Notes: generated from the sequence alone by a model not told the origin. A DNA stretch of 64,000 bases from Microbacterium sp. SORGH_AS_0888 (GCF_030818905.1 NZ_JAUTAZ010000001.1:2604001-2668000), one strand, 5' to 3'. Numbered from the stretch's first letter, positions 15,922-24,328 are shown. Numbers and translations are program-made.

Positions 15922-18192
15922 ATGGGCGACGAGGACAGCACCGGCGCCGGGCCTTCCTACGATGCGGACCACCAAGGGGTCTCCGCGGACCCCGGACCAG
16001 TCTTCCCTCGAAAGAAGGAGCGACGCTCACTCTACGTCGGCGCACACACCGACCTCGTACAGCGCCTCCGAGACGGCGAGACGCCTACTGCCGCACCGAT
16101 CTTGACGCCACGTGCGCAAGCTCTGAAGAGCAGACGCGGCCGCGCCGCCGTGTATGCCCGCGTGTCTACGGAGGAGCAGGCCCGGATGGGCGGTGGCCAA
16201 GACGGCTTCTCGATCCCCTACCAGCGCGAGGCCTGTGAGCGGTACGCGCGAGAACACGACCTCGAGATCGTGGACGTCTACATCGACCCCGGAAAGAGCG
16301 GCACGACGACGAATCGGAAACGGTTCAAGGAGATGCTCACCGACCTCGCCGAACGTAACATCACGCACATCATCGTGCACAAGCTCGACCGACTCAGCCG
16401 CTCCCCCAAAGTCGATTACGTCGTCGACGAGGCGCGGGAAGCAACGAAGACGACGTTGGTGTCGGTCACCGAGTACATCGACGAGACGCCACAGGGGCTC
16501 CTCAACCTCCAGTTCATGCGCGGCGTCGCCGCCTACTACTCGAACAACCTCGCCGCCGAGGTGCACAAGGGCATCACCACCAAGCTCAAAGAGGGCGGCA
16601 CCCCGGGGCTGGCACCTCTCGGCTACGTGAACAAGCAGCGCAAGGAAGGACGCGCCGACATACGTTGGATCGAGATCGACGAAGAACGGGCTCCCCACAT
16701 CCGATGGGCATTCGAGGAGTACGCAACCGGCAACTGGAGCCTCCAACGGCTCGTCGTGGCTCTGGAAGCACGAGGGCTTCGCAACCGGGGACGACAAGAC
16801 CGTCCGAGTCGACCCATCACGGCCCCGACGCTCCACCGACTGCTCTCCAGCCCGTACTACGTCGGCATCGTCGTCTACAACGGCGGCTACTACGAGGGCT
16901 CGCACCCTCCGCTCATCGCCAGGAACCTCTGGCTGCGGGTTCAAGACATTCTGGCGGCGCACAACACCGCTGGGGAGAAGGACCGCAAGCATCCGCACTA
17001 CCTCAAGGGGACCATCTACTGCGGGGAGTGCGGCAACCGACTGATCTACAGCCAGAACAGGGGCAAGGGCGGCATCTACGAGTACTTCTTCTGCATCGGT
17101 CGCCGAGCAAAGGCTGCGCCCTGCACGAGAAAGTACGTCAGCCTCCCCCGGATTGAGGATGGGGTTGAGGACTTCTACCGCAGCCTCCACTTCTCCGCCG
17201 AGCGGGTCGACGCCATCCGCCACGTCGTCCGCGACGAGCTAGAGAAGAGCCAAGCCGACGCCACGTTCACTCTTGGTGAGGCTCGGAGACGGCACGCTGT
17301 ATTGAAAAACGAGCAGGCCTCCTTGCTGCAGGCGCACTACGCCGGAGCGGTGCCTCTGGACCTGCTGAAGCAGGAGATGGATCGCACGACCCGAGAAGTG
17401 GATGCGGCTGCTCGACAGATCGCTACCGCCGAGCAAGCCCTCGAACAGCTCGACGAACAACTGGAACGCGCCCTCGAAGTCGCTCGACTCTGCGGCGAGC
17501 AGTACAGCCGCGCACTGGCGTCCGAGCGCAGACTCCTCAACCAGGGGCTGTTCAAGAAGCTGTTCATCGGGGAAGACGGCTCAGTAGAGCATGCAGAAGT
17601 ACAGGAGCTGTTCGCGGGCATCCTGTCGAGGGATGCATCGATTACCACCGAGGTGCGCGAGGTCGCGATGCTCATGCCACCGAAGCAGCACGAGGTGTTC
17701 GGCGCGCCGCTTGCGGCCACCGGCACCGATGAACACCTCGTCCCCGTCGAAGAGTGGGGCAACCGTCCTGAGCGGCGCTGGAACCCTGAGGCCGCCCTGC
17801 TGAGCTTCCAGACACGTCAGAACGGCACATATGTGAGAACCCCGCCCAAACTTTCATTTGGGCGGGGTTCGAATAACACACATGTGGCGGATGTCGTATG
17901 CTCATGCGCCAAGAGCACCACCACACCTGCACCACTCATCGAGCACCGTGGACAAGGGAGTCCTCATGTTTCGTGGCGTACAGATCCTCGTCGTCTCTCT
18001 CGCGACAGTCGGCCTCGTGCTCCTGTCGGCGTGGGGCGCCGCCCTCGTGGTCGGCGCCGATGCCTTCGGCGCCGAGACCGTCCGTGCCGTCGGCGTCGGG
18101 CTGTTCCTGGCGGTGACGGCGTCGTTCATGACCGTGATCGCCGTCGTCGCGCTCCGCACGCGGGAGTGATCCGCTCCCCGCGGGGGGAGTGA
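15922..18192 (+). CDS. Large serine recombinase (integrase) with run-on C-terminus
   Basis: A resolvase domain (YARVSTEEQ, catalytic Ser82; HKLDRLSRS), a Recombinase domain (TPGLAPLGYVNK; LLSSPYYVG) and a zinc ribbon (CGECGNRLIYSQNRG, then C...C) are followed by a coiled-coil, the full order of large serine integrases. It would integrate and, with a directionality factor, excise the element. ATG 15922 follows GAGGAAG; the frame is open upstream to 15760 and includes an ATA at 15820 placed ideally behind AAAGGAG. From about residue 640 the sequence stops looking like protein: after 17966 it only shadows a chromosomal gene in another frame and becomes arginine-rich. The natural end is therefore probably near 17880-17930 in the uninserted form. 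Confidence 0.85.
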   Translation: MGDEDSTGAGPSYDADHQGVSADPGPVFPRKKERRSLYVGAHTDLVQRLRDGETPTAAPILTPRAQALKSRRGRAAVYARVSTEEQARMGGGQDGFSIPYQREACERYAREHDLEIVDVYIDPGKSGTTTNRKRFKEMLTDLAERNITHIIVHKLDRLSRSPKVDYVVDEAREATKTTLVSVTEYIDETPQGLLNLQFMRGVAAYYSNNLAAEVHKGITTKLKEGGTPGLAPLGYVNKQRKEGRADIRWIEIDEERAPHIRWAFEEYATGNWSLQRLVVALEARGLRNRGRQDRPSRPITAPTLHRLLSSPYYVGIVVYNGGYYEGSHPPLIARNLWLRVQDILAAHNTAGEKDRKHPHYLKGTIYCGECGNRLIYSQNRGKGGIYEYFFCIGRRAKAAPCTRKYVSLPRIEDGVEDFYRSLHFSAERVDAIRHVVRDELEKSQADATFTLGEARRRHAVLKNEQASLLQAHYAGAVPLDLLKQEMDRTTREVDAAARQIATAEQALEQLDEQLERALEVARLCGEQYSRALASERRLLNQGLFKKLFIGEDGSVEHAEVQELFAGILSRDASITTEVREVAMLMPPKQHEVFGAPLAATGTDEHLVPVEEWGNRPERRWNPEAALLSFQTRQNGTYVRTPPKLSFGRGSNNTHVADVVCSCAKSTTTPAPLIEHRGQGSPHVSWRTDPRRLSRDSRPRAPVGVGRRPRGRRRCLRRRDRPCRRRRAVPGGDGVVHDRDRRRRAPHAGVIRSPRGE
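17837..17870 (+). other. Perfect 14-bp inverted repeat at the element border
   Basis: GAACCCCGCCCAAA, a six-base loop CTTTCA, then the exact complement. It lies inside the recombinase frame and just inside the inferred element end. It may be a terminator, part of the attachment site, or both. Outer near-palindromes CACATATGTG and CACACATGTG flank it. Confidence 0.6.
17966..18169 (+). CDS. Small chromosomal membrane protein, 67 aa
   Basis: Starts MFRGVQILVVSLATVG behind AAGGGAGTCCTC, so its own ribosome binding site is intact. There are two hydrophobic segments (about 5-25 and 38-60) and a short basic end. It lies just right of the mobile element and in a different frame from the recombinase run-on; its third-position GC bias identifies it as the real gene here. 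No function is recognised. A GC hairpin (CTCCCCGCGGGGGGAG) follows the stop. Confidence 0.65.
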   Translation: MFRGVQILVVSLATVGLVLLSAWGAALVVGADAFGAETVRAVGVGLFLAVTASFMTVIAVVALRTRE

Positions 18193-18595
18193 TCCCCGCC
18201 GGGAGCCGTGCCGTCGAAAGCGGAAGCGGCCTCCGGCGCAGGGGGTGGATGCCGGAGGCCGCGGGCGCCGCCAGCCCGGGCACGATGCGGGACGCACCAT
18301 GCCGAGGCCCAGGGTTTGGCGGATCTACCGCTGAGACTGTACCGCGCCGACGCCCCTGGTGCACAGCAGAGGTCCCCCTCCGGCTGGGGGACCGGAGAGG
18401 GACCTCGTGCGTGGGGCTCGCGCCTCGCCACGCCTTCGCTCGCTTGGAGTGACCCGAACACTCTCGGCATGCGGTGTTGCTGGCTCAAGTATCCGGCTCG
18501 CTCCGGACTGCTGCAGGGGCCTTGACACGGCTCGTCGAGGTGAGTATGACCCGCGCGAAACGCGCGGTTCACGGTTTCCCGCTAGCATGCTCCGC
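18170..18595. other. Intergenic region, about 430 bp
   Basis: No gene is recognised; overlapping frames here are proline/arginine-rich shadows. It holds a hairpin at 18369-18406 and a terminator-like CTCCCC/GGGGAG element right after 18169. Confidence 0.45.
18369..18406. terminator. Hairpin with one mismatch, possible terminator
   Basis: GAGGTCCCCCTCCGG pairs with CCGGAGAGGGACCTC (one mismatch) across an eight-base loop. There is no T tract. It stands alone between small genes. Confidence 0.4.
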
Positions 18596-18733
18596 ATGAC
18601 CCGAGACGGTATCCCGGACCCGAACCGGCCCCGCGGAAGGTGGCTCGTCTACATCGGCGTGGCCTTGCTCGCGATCGGCGTCGGACTCCTCGTCTTCGCG
18701 GCGATCGTCAGCTACCTGAACGCGATCCTCTGA
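18596..18733 (+). CDS. Very small single-span membrane protein, 45 aa
   Basis: Starts MTRDGIPDPNRPRGRWLVYI and has one hydrophobic segment (about 17-42). The layout, a short polar basic head followed by WLVYIGVALLAIGVGLL, resembles the small protein at 32154 (WSVYLGVVLLALGVAVI). The two may be paralogs. Such proteins are abundant in Microbacteriaceae and have no known role. Confidence 0.55.
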   Translation: MTRDGIPDPNRPRGRWLVYIGVALLAIGVGLLVFAAIVSYLNAIL

Positions 18734-18735
18734 CC

Positions 18736-18951
18736 TCAGTTCCTGTGCGGTCGGGTGCGCACGTAACCGTTTCGTGGTGGGCGGCGCTCCTCCTCGAGAT
18801 CCTGGACGAGGTCGCACAGCTGGCTGACCGCGTCCTGCAGCGCGTCGAGTGCGAGCACGACGGGGCCATCCGGGTACATGCCGCGGGCGTCCTCGATCTG
18901 CGCCAGGGCGGAGCTCAGCGCCTGGCGGACGGGATACATCCGCTTGTCCAC
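18736..18951 (-). CDS. Small hypothetical helical protein, 71 aa
   Basis: Starts GTG 18951 (or ATG 18939) and reads YPVRQALSSALAQIEDARGM, then LDALQDAVSQLCDLVQDLEE, two amphipathic helices, and a basic tail. It is convergent with the 45-residue gene and sits in front of the histidine kinase end. Coding bias is fair. No family is recognised. Confidence 0.5.
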   Translation of the reverse strand: MDKRMYPVRQALSSALAQIEDARGMYPDGPVVLALDALQDAVSQLCDLVQDLEEERRPPRNGYVRTRPHRN

Positions 18952-19005
18952 AAGCCAACTATTCCGTATCCGCCCGGCCTCGATCGTCGCGCGGGCCGGA
19001 GATAA

Positions 19006-20982
19006 TCACTCCGCAGGCGTCGGGTCGCGGAAGACGACGCTCGCCGTGAGACCGCCGCCCGGAAGGGACTCCAGCAGGATCGCGCCTTCGTTGCGTGCCA
19101 TCAGCCGCTCCGCGATCGGGAGGCCGAGTCCGGTCCCCGGCGCGTTGGCGATCGCCGCCTCCGCCCCGCGATAGAACCGGTCGAACGCGTGCGCGAGCGT
19201 CGCGGGCGACATCCCGGGTCCGGTGTCCGTGATCCGCAGCGCGATCCGCCCGTCCTCGGTGTCCGACCAGATACGGACCGTGCCGCCGGGCGGGGTGAAC
19301 GTCACGGCGTTGGCGACGAGGTTGCCCACGGCCCGGCGAAGGTCGGCGGCCGGTCCGTGCACGATGAGCGCCGGGTCCGTCTCGACGCGCAGGGAGAGCC
19401 CCTTGGCCTCGGCGGCCGAGCGGTGCGCCTCGACCGAGCGCGTCGCGAGCTCGGTCAGTGTCACCGCGCGGATGTCGCTGGCCGATGCGTCCGAGGCGTT
19501 GCCGAGCGTCAGGAGGTCTTCGACGAGCTCGGAGAGCCGTTCCGTGTTGCGCCCGACGATCTCGACCCAGGATCGTTCCTGCGCGGAGAGACGGTCCGAC
19601 TCCTGCAGCAGCTCGGTGTAGCCGGCGATGCTCGTGATGGGCGTCCGCAGCTCGTGGCTGGTGGTGGCGATCAGGTCGTCGCGCTGCCGCTCCAGCTCGG
19701 CGAGGGCGGTGCGGGCCGCGGCGCGCGCCTGCTCCGCCGCCTCGCGTGCGCGCGTCATCCGCACGCTCGCGGTGACATCGACGAGCTGGGTGGAGAACCG
19801 GCCGCCCTGATCGGGGATCGGGTGGGCGAGGACGCTGATGACGCCGCCCTCGGGCTTCTCGTACACCGTCTGCACGTGCTCGGTCATCGAGGCCACCGCG
19901 TTCCTCGCGAGCGGACCGGACCACGTGCGATCCTCGCTCAGCTCGTCGTTCAGCATGTGGAACGCGGACCGGTTCGCCCAGACGATGATGATGCCGTCCG
20001 CCTCCTGCTGCGCGATCACCAGCCCGACCTGGGAGTCGACGAGACCGCCCGAGAGCAGCTGCGACGCGCTCGTCGCGGTCGCCATCGCCGCCCGCGCCTC
20101 GTAGCGGGTCGTGACCAGCATGATCGTGAACACCGCGATCGTGATCATGTAGGCCTCGATGACGAGCGCCATCTCCCGCGCGTCGAGGATCGAGATGTAG
20201 CTCGGCGGGCCGAGGATCGCCGTGAGCAGCAGTGAGGCGCTCGCGAGGAAGAGCGCCTCGCCGAGGGCGAGTGCCGCCGGCAGTCGGGCCGCACCCCACA
20301 CGATGAACGCGAACGGCAGTGTTGCGAGCGGCAGGAAGCTGCCCGGCAGGAACGCGAGCGGGATCGATGCGACCAGGACGGTGGCCTGCGCGAGCGACTC
20401 GACCCGGGGCAGGCGATCGAGAGAGCCGGGCGGAAGCGCCGCCAAGGGCGTGATCAGCAGGAGCGCCGCGAGGTGCGCGGCGAACGTGTTGACGAGCGTC
20501 TGGCCGAACTCGGTGCCTTTCAGGAGCAGCGTCGTCGTGCTGATGAGCGCTCCGGTGATCAGTGCGGCCGTGAGAGCGGCGACCACGAGCCGCGACGCGT
20601 CGCGGGTCGTCCGCAGGCGGAACCCCTGCGCCCCCGGGCGGAGCACGAGGATGACGACGGCGACCTCGACAGCGCTGATGAGACCATAGGGGACGGCGAG
20701 GGGCGCTCCCCGGCCGCCGGCGAGCTCGGCCACGAGCGTGCAGAGTCCGATGACCGCGAGCGCGGCCGGCAGGCGGCGTCGCTCTGCTCTGAGGGCGAAG
20801 CACACGCCGAGCCCCGCCGCCGGCCACCACAGGGAGACGCTGGCATCGGGGCCGGAGAGCAGGACGCTGGCGTAGGCGACGGCCACCAGGACGAGCGCGA
20901 TGAGAGGCCACGACCAGAGCGGCGCGATCCGTTGCCGTTGCTCCGCGGACGCGAGGTCCGCGTGCACCAGGGGGATGTGCAT
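19006..20982 (-). CDS. MASE1-type membrane sensor histidine kinase
   Basis: 658 residues from ATG 20982 (MHIPLVHADLASAEQ). The N-terminal 300 residues hold about eight membrane segments with SLWWPAAGLGVCFAL, typical of MASE1 sensors. A PAS-like region (around 320-420) follows, then HisKA with SHELRTPITS (phospho-acceptor His443) and an HATPase domain with NLVANAV, DTGPGM and GTGLGL. It should autophosphorylate in response to a membrane or cytoplasmic signal. The single-domain response regulator at 21095 is divergent and is the obvious partner. The frame continues upstream to 21108, but that would overlap the regulator start. The signal is unknown. Confidence 0.9.
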   Translation of the reverse strand: MHIPLVHADLASAEQRQRIAPLWSWPLIALVLVAVAYASVLLSGPDASVSLWWPAAGLGVCFALRAERRRLPAALAVIGLCTLVAELAGGRGAPLAVPYGLISAVEVAVVILVLRPGAQGFRLRTTRDASRLVVAALTAALITGALISTTTLLLKGTEFGQTLVNTFAAHLAALLLITPLAALPPGSLDRLPRVESLAQATVLVASIPLAFLPGSFLPLATLPFAFIVWGAARLPAALALGEALFLASASLLLTAILGPPSYISILDAREMALVIEAYMITIAVFTIMLVTTRYEARAAMATATSASQLLSGGLVDSQVGLVIAQQEADGIIIVWANRSAFHMLNDELSEDRTWSGPLARNAVASMTEHVQTVYEKPEGGVISVLAHPIPDQGGRFSTQLVDVTASVRMTRAREAAEQARAAARTALAELERQRDDLIATTSHELRTPITSIAGYTELLQESDRLSAQERSWVEIVGRNTERLSELVEDLLTLGNASDASASDIRAVTLTELATRSVEAHRSAAEAKGLSLRVETDPALIVHGPAADLRRAVGNLVANAVTFTPPGGTVRIWSDTEDGRIALRITDTGPGMSPATLAHAFDRFYRGAEAAIANAPGTGLGLPIAERLMARNEGAILLESLPGGGLTASVVFRDPTPAE

Positions 20983-21094
20983 GAGATGACCGTAGTGCGT
21001 CCAGGTTCCGGCGACGTATGCACAAGGGGGCAGAGGAGACCGCCGCGGACCGGTACGGTCGATCACAAGGGGGTCGGCGCGTTCAGGGAGACGG

Positions 21095-21460
21095 ATGATG
21101 GCGAGCATTCTCGTGGTGGAGGACGATGCGGATGTCGCGGGGCTGATCAGCTTCCGCCTGTCGGCGTCGGGGCATGATGTGGTCGTCGCGCCCGACGGTC
21201 AGGCCGGTGTCGCGGCCGCGCATGAGCGGGCGCCCGACGTCATCATCCTCGACTGGATGATGCCGGTGAAGACCGGTATCGAGGTGTGCGAGGAGCTCCG
21301 GGCGCACGCGGCGTTCGCCGGCACGAAGATCATGATGCTCACCGCCCGTGCCCGCGACGCCGACGTCGAGCGCGCCCGCGCCGCGGGGGCGGACGATTAC
21401 ATGACCAAGCCGTTCTCGCCCCGCGACCTGCTCGCCCGTGTGGAGCGCCTCATCGCCTGA
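21095..21460 (+). CDS. Stand-alone response regulator receiver protein
   Basis: 121 residues, a single receiver domain. Acidic pocket ED at 9-11, phospho-acceptor Asp53 in ILDWMMP, Thr83 and Lys105 in TKPF are all present. There is no output domain, so it signals by protein contact or phosphotransfer, as CheY-like proteins do. It is divergent from the histidine kinase with about 110 bp between the starts. ATG 21095 and ATG 21098 are both possible. It is convergent with terC, whose stop lies six bases after its own. Confidence 0.9.
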   Translation: MMASILVVEDDADVAGLISFRLSASGHDVVVAPDGQAGVAAAHERAPDVIILDWMMPVKTGIEVCEELRAHAAFAGTKIMMLTARARDADVERARAAGADDYMTKPFSPRDLLARVERLIA

Positions 21461-21466
21461 GGCGGG

Positions 21467-22462
21467 TCACGCGTGGCTCGAGGGCTCCTCGCGTCGTGCG
21501 TCTCGACGGGTCTTGGCCAGGCTCGCGACGGTGGCGATCGCGATCGTCGCGCCGATGAACAGCAGGGAGAACCAGATCGGGATCTCCGGCGCCCAGGCGA
21601 CACCCTGACCGCCGTTGATGAAGGGGACCTCGTTCACGTGCAGCGCGTGGAGGAGGAGCTTCACGCCGATGAACGCGAGGATGACCGCGAGCCCCTGGGC
21701 GAGGTAGACGAGCCGCTCCAGGAGCCCCCCGACCAGGAAGAACAGCTGGCGCAGGCCCATGAGCGCGAAGGCGTTCGCCGTGAAGACGATGTACGCCTCG
21801 CTGGTCAGGCCGTAGATCGCGGGGATCGAGTCGAACGCGAAGACCAGGTCGATGAACCCGATCGCGACGATCGTGAGCAGCATCGGCGTGAAGAACCGCT
21901 TGCCGTCGATGCGGGTCGAGAGACGGTCGCCGTGGTAGTCGTCGGTGATGGGCAGGATGCGGCGCGCCGCCCGCACGAACAGGTTCCGCGTGGGGTCGGG
22001 CTCCTTGCCGTGGCTGGCGACCTGACGCCAGGCGAGCACCAGCAGCAGCGCGCCGAAGATGTAGAAGATCCACGCGTAGTTCTCGATCAGCGCGGCCCCG
22101 AGAGCGATGAACACGCCGCGCATGATGAGCGCGATCACGATCCCGATGAGCAGGACCTTCTGCTGGTAGGCCTTGGGGACGGCGAAGCCGGTCATGACGA
22201 TGAGGAAGACGAAGAGGTTGTCGATCGACAGCGCCTTCTCGGTCAGGTAGCCCGCGAAGTACTCGCCGCCGTAGGTCCAGCCGCTGACGAGGCCGATCCC
22301 GACGCCGAACAGCAGCGCGAGGCCGATGTAGAACGCGGACCAGCGAGCCGACTCGCCGACGCTCGGCTCATGGGGCTTGCGGACGTGCGCGAAGAACTCG
22401 TAGACGAAGAACACGATCGTGACGGCGATCGTGATGATCCAGACGAGCGGGGTGACATGCAT
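21467..22462 (-). CDS. terC: TerC/Alx family membrane protein, probable Mn2+ exporter
   Basis: 331 residues with about eight or nine membrane segments. The family signatures are SIDNLFVFLIVM and a second FAFDSIPAIYGL, whose acidic residues are proposed to bind metal, followed by FTANAFALMGLRQLFFL. TerC/Alx proteins export manganese, some loading metal to secreted enzymes. ATG 22462 follows GGAGCTCCC and lies just downstream of a yybP-ykoY riboswitch; earlier in-frame codons are inside the riboswitch and should not be used. Control is therefore likely by Mn2+ binding to the leader RNA. Confidence 0.9.
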   Translation of the reverse strand: MHVTPLVWIITIAVTIVFFVYEFFAHVRKPHEPSVGESARWSAFYIGLALLFGVGIGLVSGWTYGGEYFAGYLTEKALSIDNLFVFLIVMTGFAVPKAYQQKVLLIGIVIALIMRGVFIALGAALIENYAWIFYIFGALLLVLAWRQVASHGKEPDPTRNLFVRAARRILPITDDYHGDRLSTRIDGKRFFTPMLLTIVAIGFIDLVFAFDSIPAIYGLTSEAYIVFTANAFALMGLRQLFFLVGGLLERLVYLAQGLAVILAFIGVKLLLHALHVNEVPFINGGQGVAWAPEIPIWFSLLFIGATIAIATVASLAKTRRDARREEPSSHA

Positions 22463-22494
22463 GGGAGCTCCGGAAGGGTCGACAACACAGGGAC

Positions 22495-22587
22495 CCAAGG
22501 TCTCCTCCACCCGGATCGGGCTGGTGGGCCGGGATGCTTCTTGGCACCCGTACTGACGGCGTCACCACGTGGGAGTACTCCCCTTGC
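22495..22587 (-). promoter_or_regulatory. yybP-ykoY manganese riboswitch
   Basis: On the minus strand the leader reads GCAAGGGGAGTACTCC, GCCGTCAGTACGGGTGCC, and ends GGAGGAGACCTTGG. CAAGG pairs with CCTTG to close the element. The two conserved internal boxes (GGGGAGTA and GGAGACC) match the yybP-ykoY class, which senses Mn2+ and commonly precedes terC/alx genes. It ends about 33 bases before the terC start, which has room for the ribosome binding site. Confidence 0.8.
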
Positions 22588-22632
22588 GTGTACCAGGGTA
22601 CGGCATCGGCGCGCTTCGCGGCGCCGATGCCG

Positions 22633-22968
22633 TCAGGCCGCGGTGGCCCGCGGGAGCGGCTGTGCGCTCGAGGCCGCGATAGCGGCGTCCGCAGCGCTGA
22701 TCGGCAGATTGCCGGACATGCTCGCGACGTGCGCGAGGCGGGAGACCAGCTCGGGGTCGAGGGTCTCGGGCTCGGGTGTGCTGAACACGAAGCGGAGCGG
22801 GATGGACTGGTGCACCCAGATCGACTCGCGACCGACCGGGCTCGTCCAACTCACCGTGAAGCTCTCGCCGCGGCGCAGCTTCGTCGCCATGACCACCTTC
22901 ACGTGCGCGAGAAGCCGGTCGGGGATCTCGATCGGGGACTCGGAGGTCCCGTAATGCAGCTGGCCCAT
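22633..22968 (-). CDS. DUF7882-like protein (often mislabelled ATP-dependent DNA ligase)
   Basis: 111 residues beginning MGQLHYGTSESPIEIPDRLL. The pattern of LAHVKVVMATKLRRGESF, ESIWVHQSIPLRFVF and a C-terminal helix with LSVASMSG-like content is that of DUF7882, a family confined mainly to Microbacteriaceae. It has no ligase motifs despite older annotation. ATG 22968 is placed five bases after AGGAG. The MarR gene is divergent, with a palindrome between them, so expression is probably MarR-controlled. Function is unknown. Confidence 0.75.
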   Translation of the reverse strand: MGQLHYGTSESPIEIPDRLLAHVKVVMATKLRRGESFTVSWTSPVGRESIWVHQSIPLRFVFSTPEPETLDPELVSRLAHVASMSGNLPISAADAAIAASSAQPLPRATAA

Positions 22969-23003
22969 CATTTCTCCTCGCTCGTATTCCTGAGAAGAAA
23001 CTA

Positions 23004-23016
23004 CTAGCAAAGCTAG
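23004..23016. promoter_or_regulatory. Palindromic MarR operator candidate
   Basis: CTAGC-AAA-GCTAG lies between the divergent DUF7882 and MarR genes, in an AT-rich stretch. This is a suitable position for autoregulation of both. Confidence 0.45.
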
Positions 23017-23104
23017 CTAAACAACAAGAGGAATAAGTGTCTTCCGACCTACTCGCTAAGGTAGGGATCGCAGGGACGAACGGAGAACGAGGCGCGACGA
23101 CACC

Positions 23105-23602
23105 ATGTGGATCGAGATCGAGGCACGCGCCGATGCACACGCGGAGGATCGCGGGCTGCGCGTCATGGACACGCTGAACCGCGTCCAGCGGGCGGAGCGC
23201 GACCTGCGCGCACGCAGTGCGCGGGTGATGGGCGTGACGGAGAGCGAGGTGCACGCGCTCCGATTCGTGGTTCGCGCGCAGGGGGCCGGGGACGCCGTGA
23301 CCCCGACCGACCTCGCGAACTATCTCGGCGCCCGCTCCACCGCCGTCACCCTCATGGTCGACCACCTGGAAGCGGCGGGACACCTCGTGCGTCTGCCGCA
23401 TCCCTCCGACCGCCGCAGCGTCGTGCTCGTCGCGACCGAGGAGGCCGTGGCTAGGGTGACCGAGATCTTCGGCGACGTCTACGAGACGATGATGTCCCTC
23501 GCCGGCGGGCTGGACGACGATGCGGCCGATCGTGTCGTCGACTTCCTCTCCCGGCTGGCGGAGACGCTCGACTCCTTCGCCGCGGAGGACGCCGAGAGCT
23601 AG
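23105..23602 (+). CDS. MarR-family transcriptional regulator
   Basis: 165 residues; a winged helix with TPTDLANYLGARSTAVTLMV as the HTH and HLVRLPHPSDRRSVVLVAT as the wing with the conserved DxRxxxV pattern. Flanking helices form the dimer. The first 20 residues before MDTLNRVQRAERD could be absent if ATG 23165 is the start; neither has a strong ribosome site. It is divergent from the DUF7882 gene and probably controls it. The ligand is unknown. Confidence 0.85.
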   Translation: MWIEIEARADAHAEDRGLRVMDTLNRVQRAERDLRARSARVMGVTESEVHALRFVVRAQGAGDAVTPTDLANYLGARSTAVTLMVDHLEAAGHLVRLPHPSDRRSVVLVATEEAVARVTEIFGDVYETMMSLAGGLDDDAADRVVDFLSRLAETLDSFAAEDAES

Positions 23603-23725
23603 TCGTCGCCGGAGGGATTCAGCGTGCGCCGAGGTGCTCGCTGATGTCGCGGAGGCGGCGCGGGATGTCGACGCGGTAGGCGTCGACGTGGGCTCGGGTC
23701 TCGTCGGTGTGATCGAGGAAGCGGT

Positions 23726-24328
23726 TCAGGGATGCCGCTGTCGGGTGCCTGCCGGCGCGAGAAGATCGAGCAGGGGGTCGACGTCGTCGGCGTCGAGAGG
23801 GCGTTCGGTGGCGAGCAGCCGGTACCAGATCACGCCGAAGACGACATCCGCGAGCAGCTCGGTCGGCTGCTCGCCGGGGGCGTCTCCGCGCACCCGGCCG
23901 CGGCGGACGATCTCGATGAGGGCGCTCCGTCGCCGGTTCAAGAACCCCTCGCGGAAGCGTGCCGCGAAGTCGGGATCGAGCTGAGCCTCGGCCATCAGGC
24001 TGCGCAGGAGTCCGGCCAGTCCCGGGAAGGCCGCGAGCGTGAAGGAGTCGTGCAGGAACCGTTCCAGATCGCGACGGTAGGAGCCCTGGTCGGCGGTCGA
24101 CACGCGCAGATCCGCTTTCGCCGCAGCGGCCTCCAGGAGCACGTCCGCCTTGGTCGGCCACCACCGGTAAACCGTCTGCTTGCCCACCCCGGCCCGAGCG
24201 GCGATGCCTTCGATGGTGAGGCCTCGATAGCCGGCCTCCTGGGTCAGCTCGAACGCGGCGGTGAGGATCGCCAACCTCGACTCCTCGCTGCGCTTCGGGC
24301 CGCGGCGGGCGGGCGCTGTCTGGGTCAT
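23726..24328 (-). CDS. TetR-family transcriptional repressor
   Basis: 200 residues. HTH region RLAILTAAFELTQEAGYRG and TIEGIAARAGVGKQTVYRWW are classical TetR_N; the C-terminal helices have the pattern of TetR_C_11-like ligand domains. It is divergent from the short-chain dehydrogenase gene at 24418 and should repress both through the palindrome at 24360-24391. Beyond its stop, another frame encodes LNRFLDHTDETRAHVDAY and a helical tail to 23619, which may be a small protein or a displaced C-terminus. Confidence 0.9.
   Translation of the reverse strand: MTQTAPARRGPKRSEESRLAILTAAFELTQEAGYRGLTIEGIAARAGVGKQTVYRWWPTKADVLLEAAAAKADLRVSTADQGSYRRDLERFLHDSFTLAAFPGLAGLLRSLMAEAQLDPDFAARFREGFLNRRRSALIEIVRRGRVRGDAPGEQPTELLADVVFGVIWYRLLATERPLDADDVDPLLDLLAPAGTRQRHP

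Larger units (their letters stand above)
1..17930. mobile_element. Right portion of an integrated conjugative/mobilizable-type element
   Basis: The stretch carries a coupling-protein ATPase, a replication-relaxation protein, an orphan methyltransferase and a large serine recombinase, in that order, with the recombinase next to ordinary chromosomal genes. The cargo is mixed in base composition: 8.0-9.4 kb is clearly AT-richer than its neighbours. The left end is outside the window. The right border is placed between about 17830 and 17955, because the chromosomal gene starting at 17966 still has its own ribosome binding site. The exact attachment core cannot be fixed without the other junction. 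Confidence 0.75.

Noticed and set aside
17860..17880. GGGGTTCGAAT near the element border, similar to a tRNA T-arm
   Set aside because: The downstream bases do not close a T-stem and no anticodon or acceptor arm can be drawn, so it is not a tRNA end; it belongs to the perfect hairpin.
18959..21025. A 688-residue open frame on the minus strand
   Set aside because: It shadows the histidine kinase gene in another frame; the translation is arginine- and proline-rich and lacks domain motifs, while the kinase frame has all of them.
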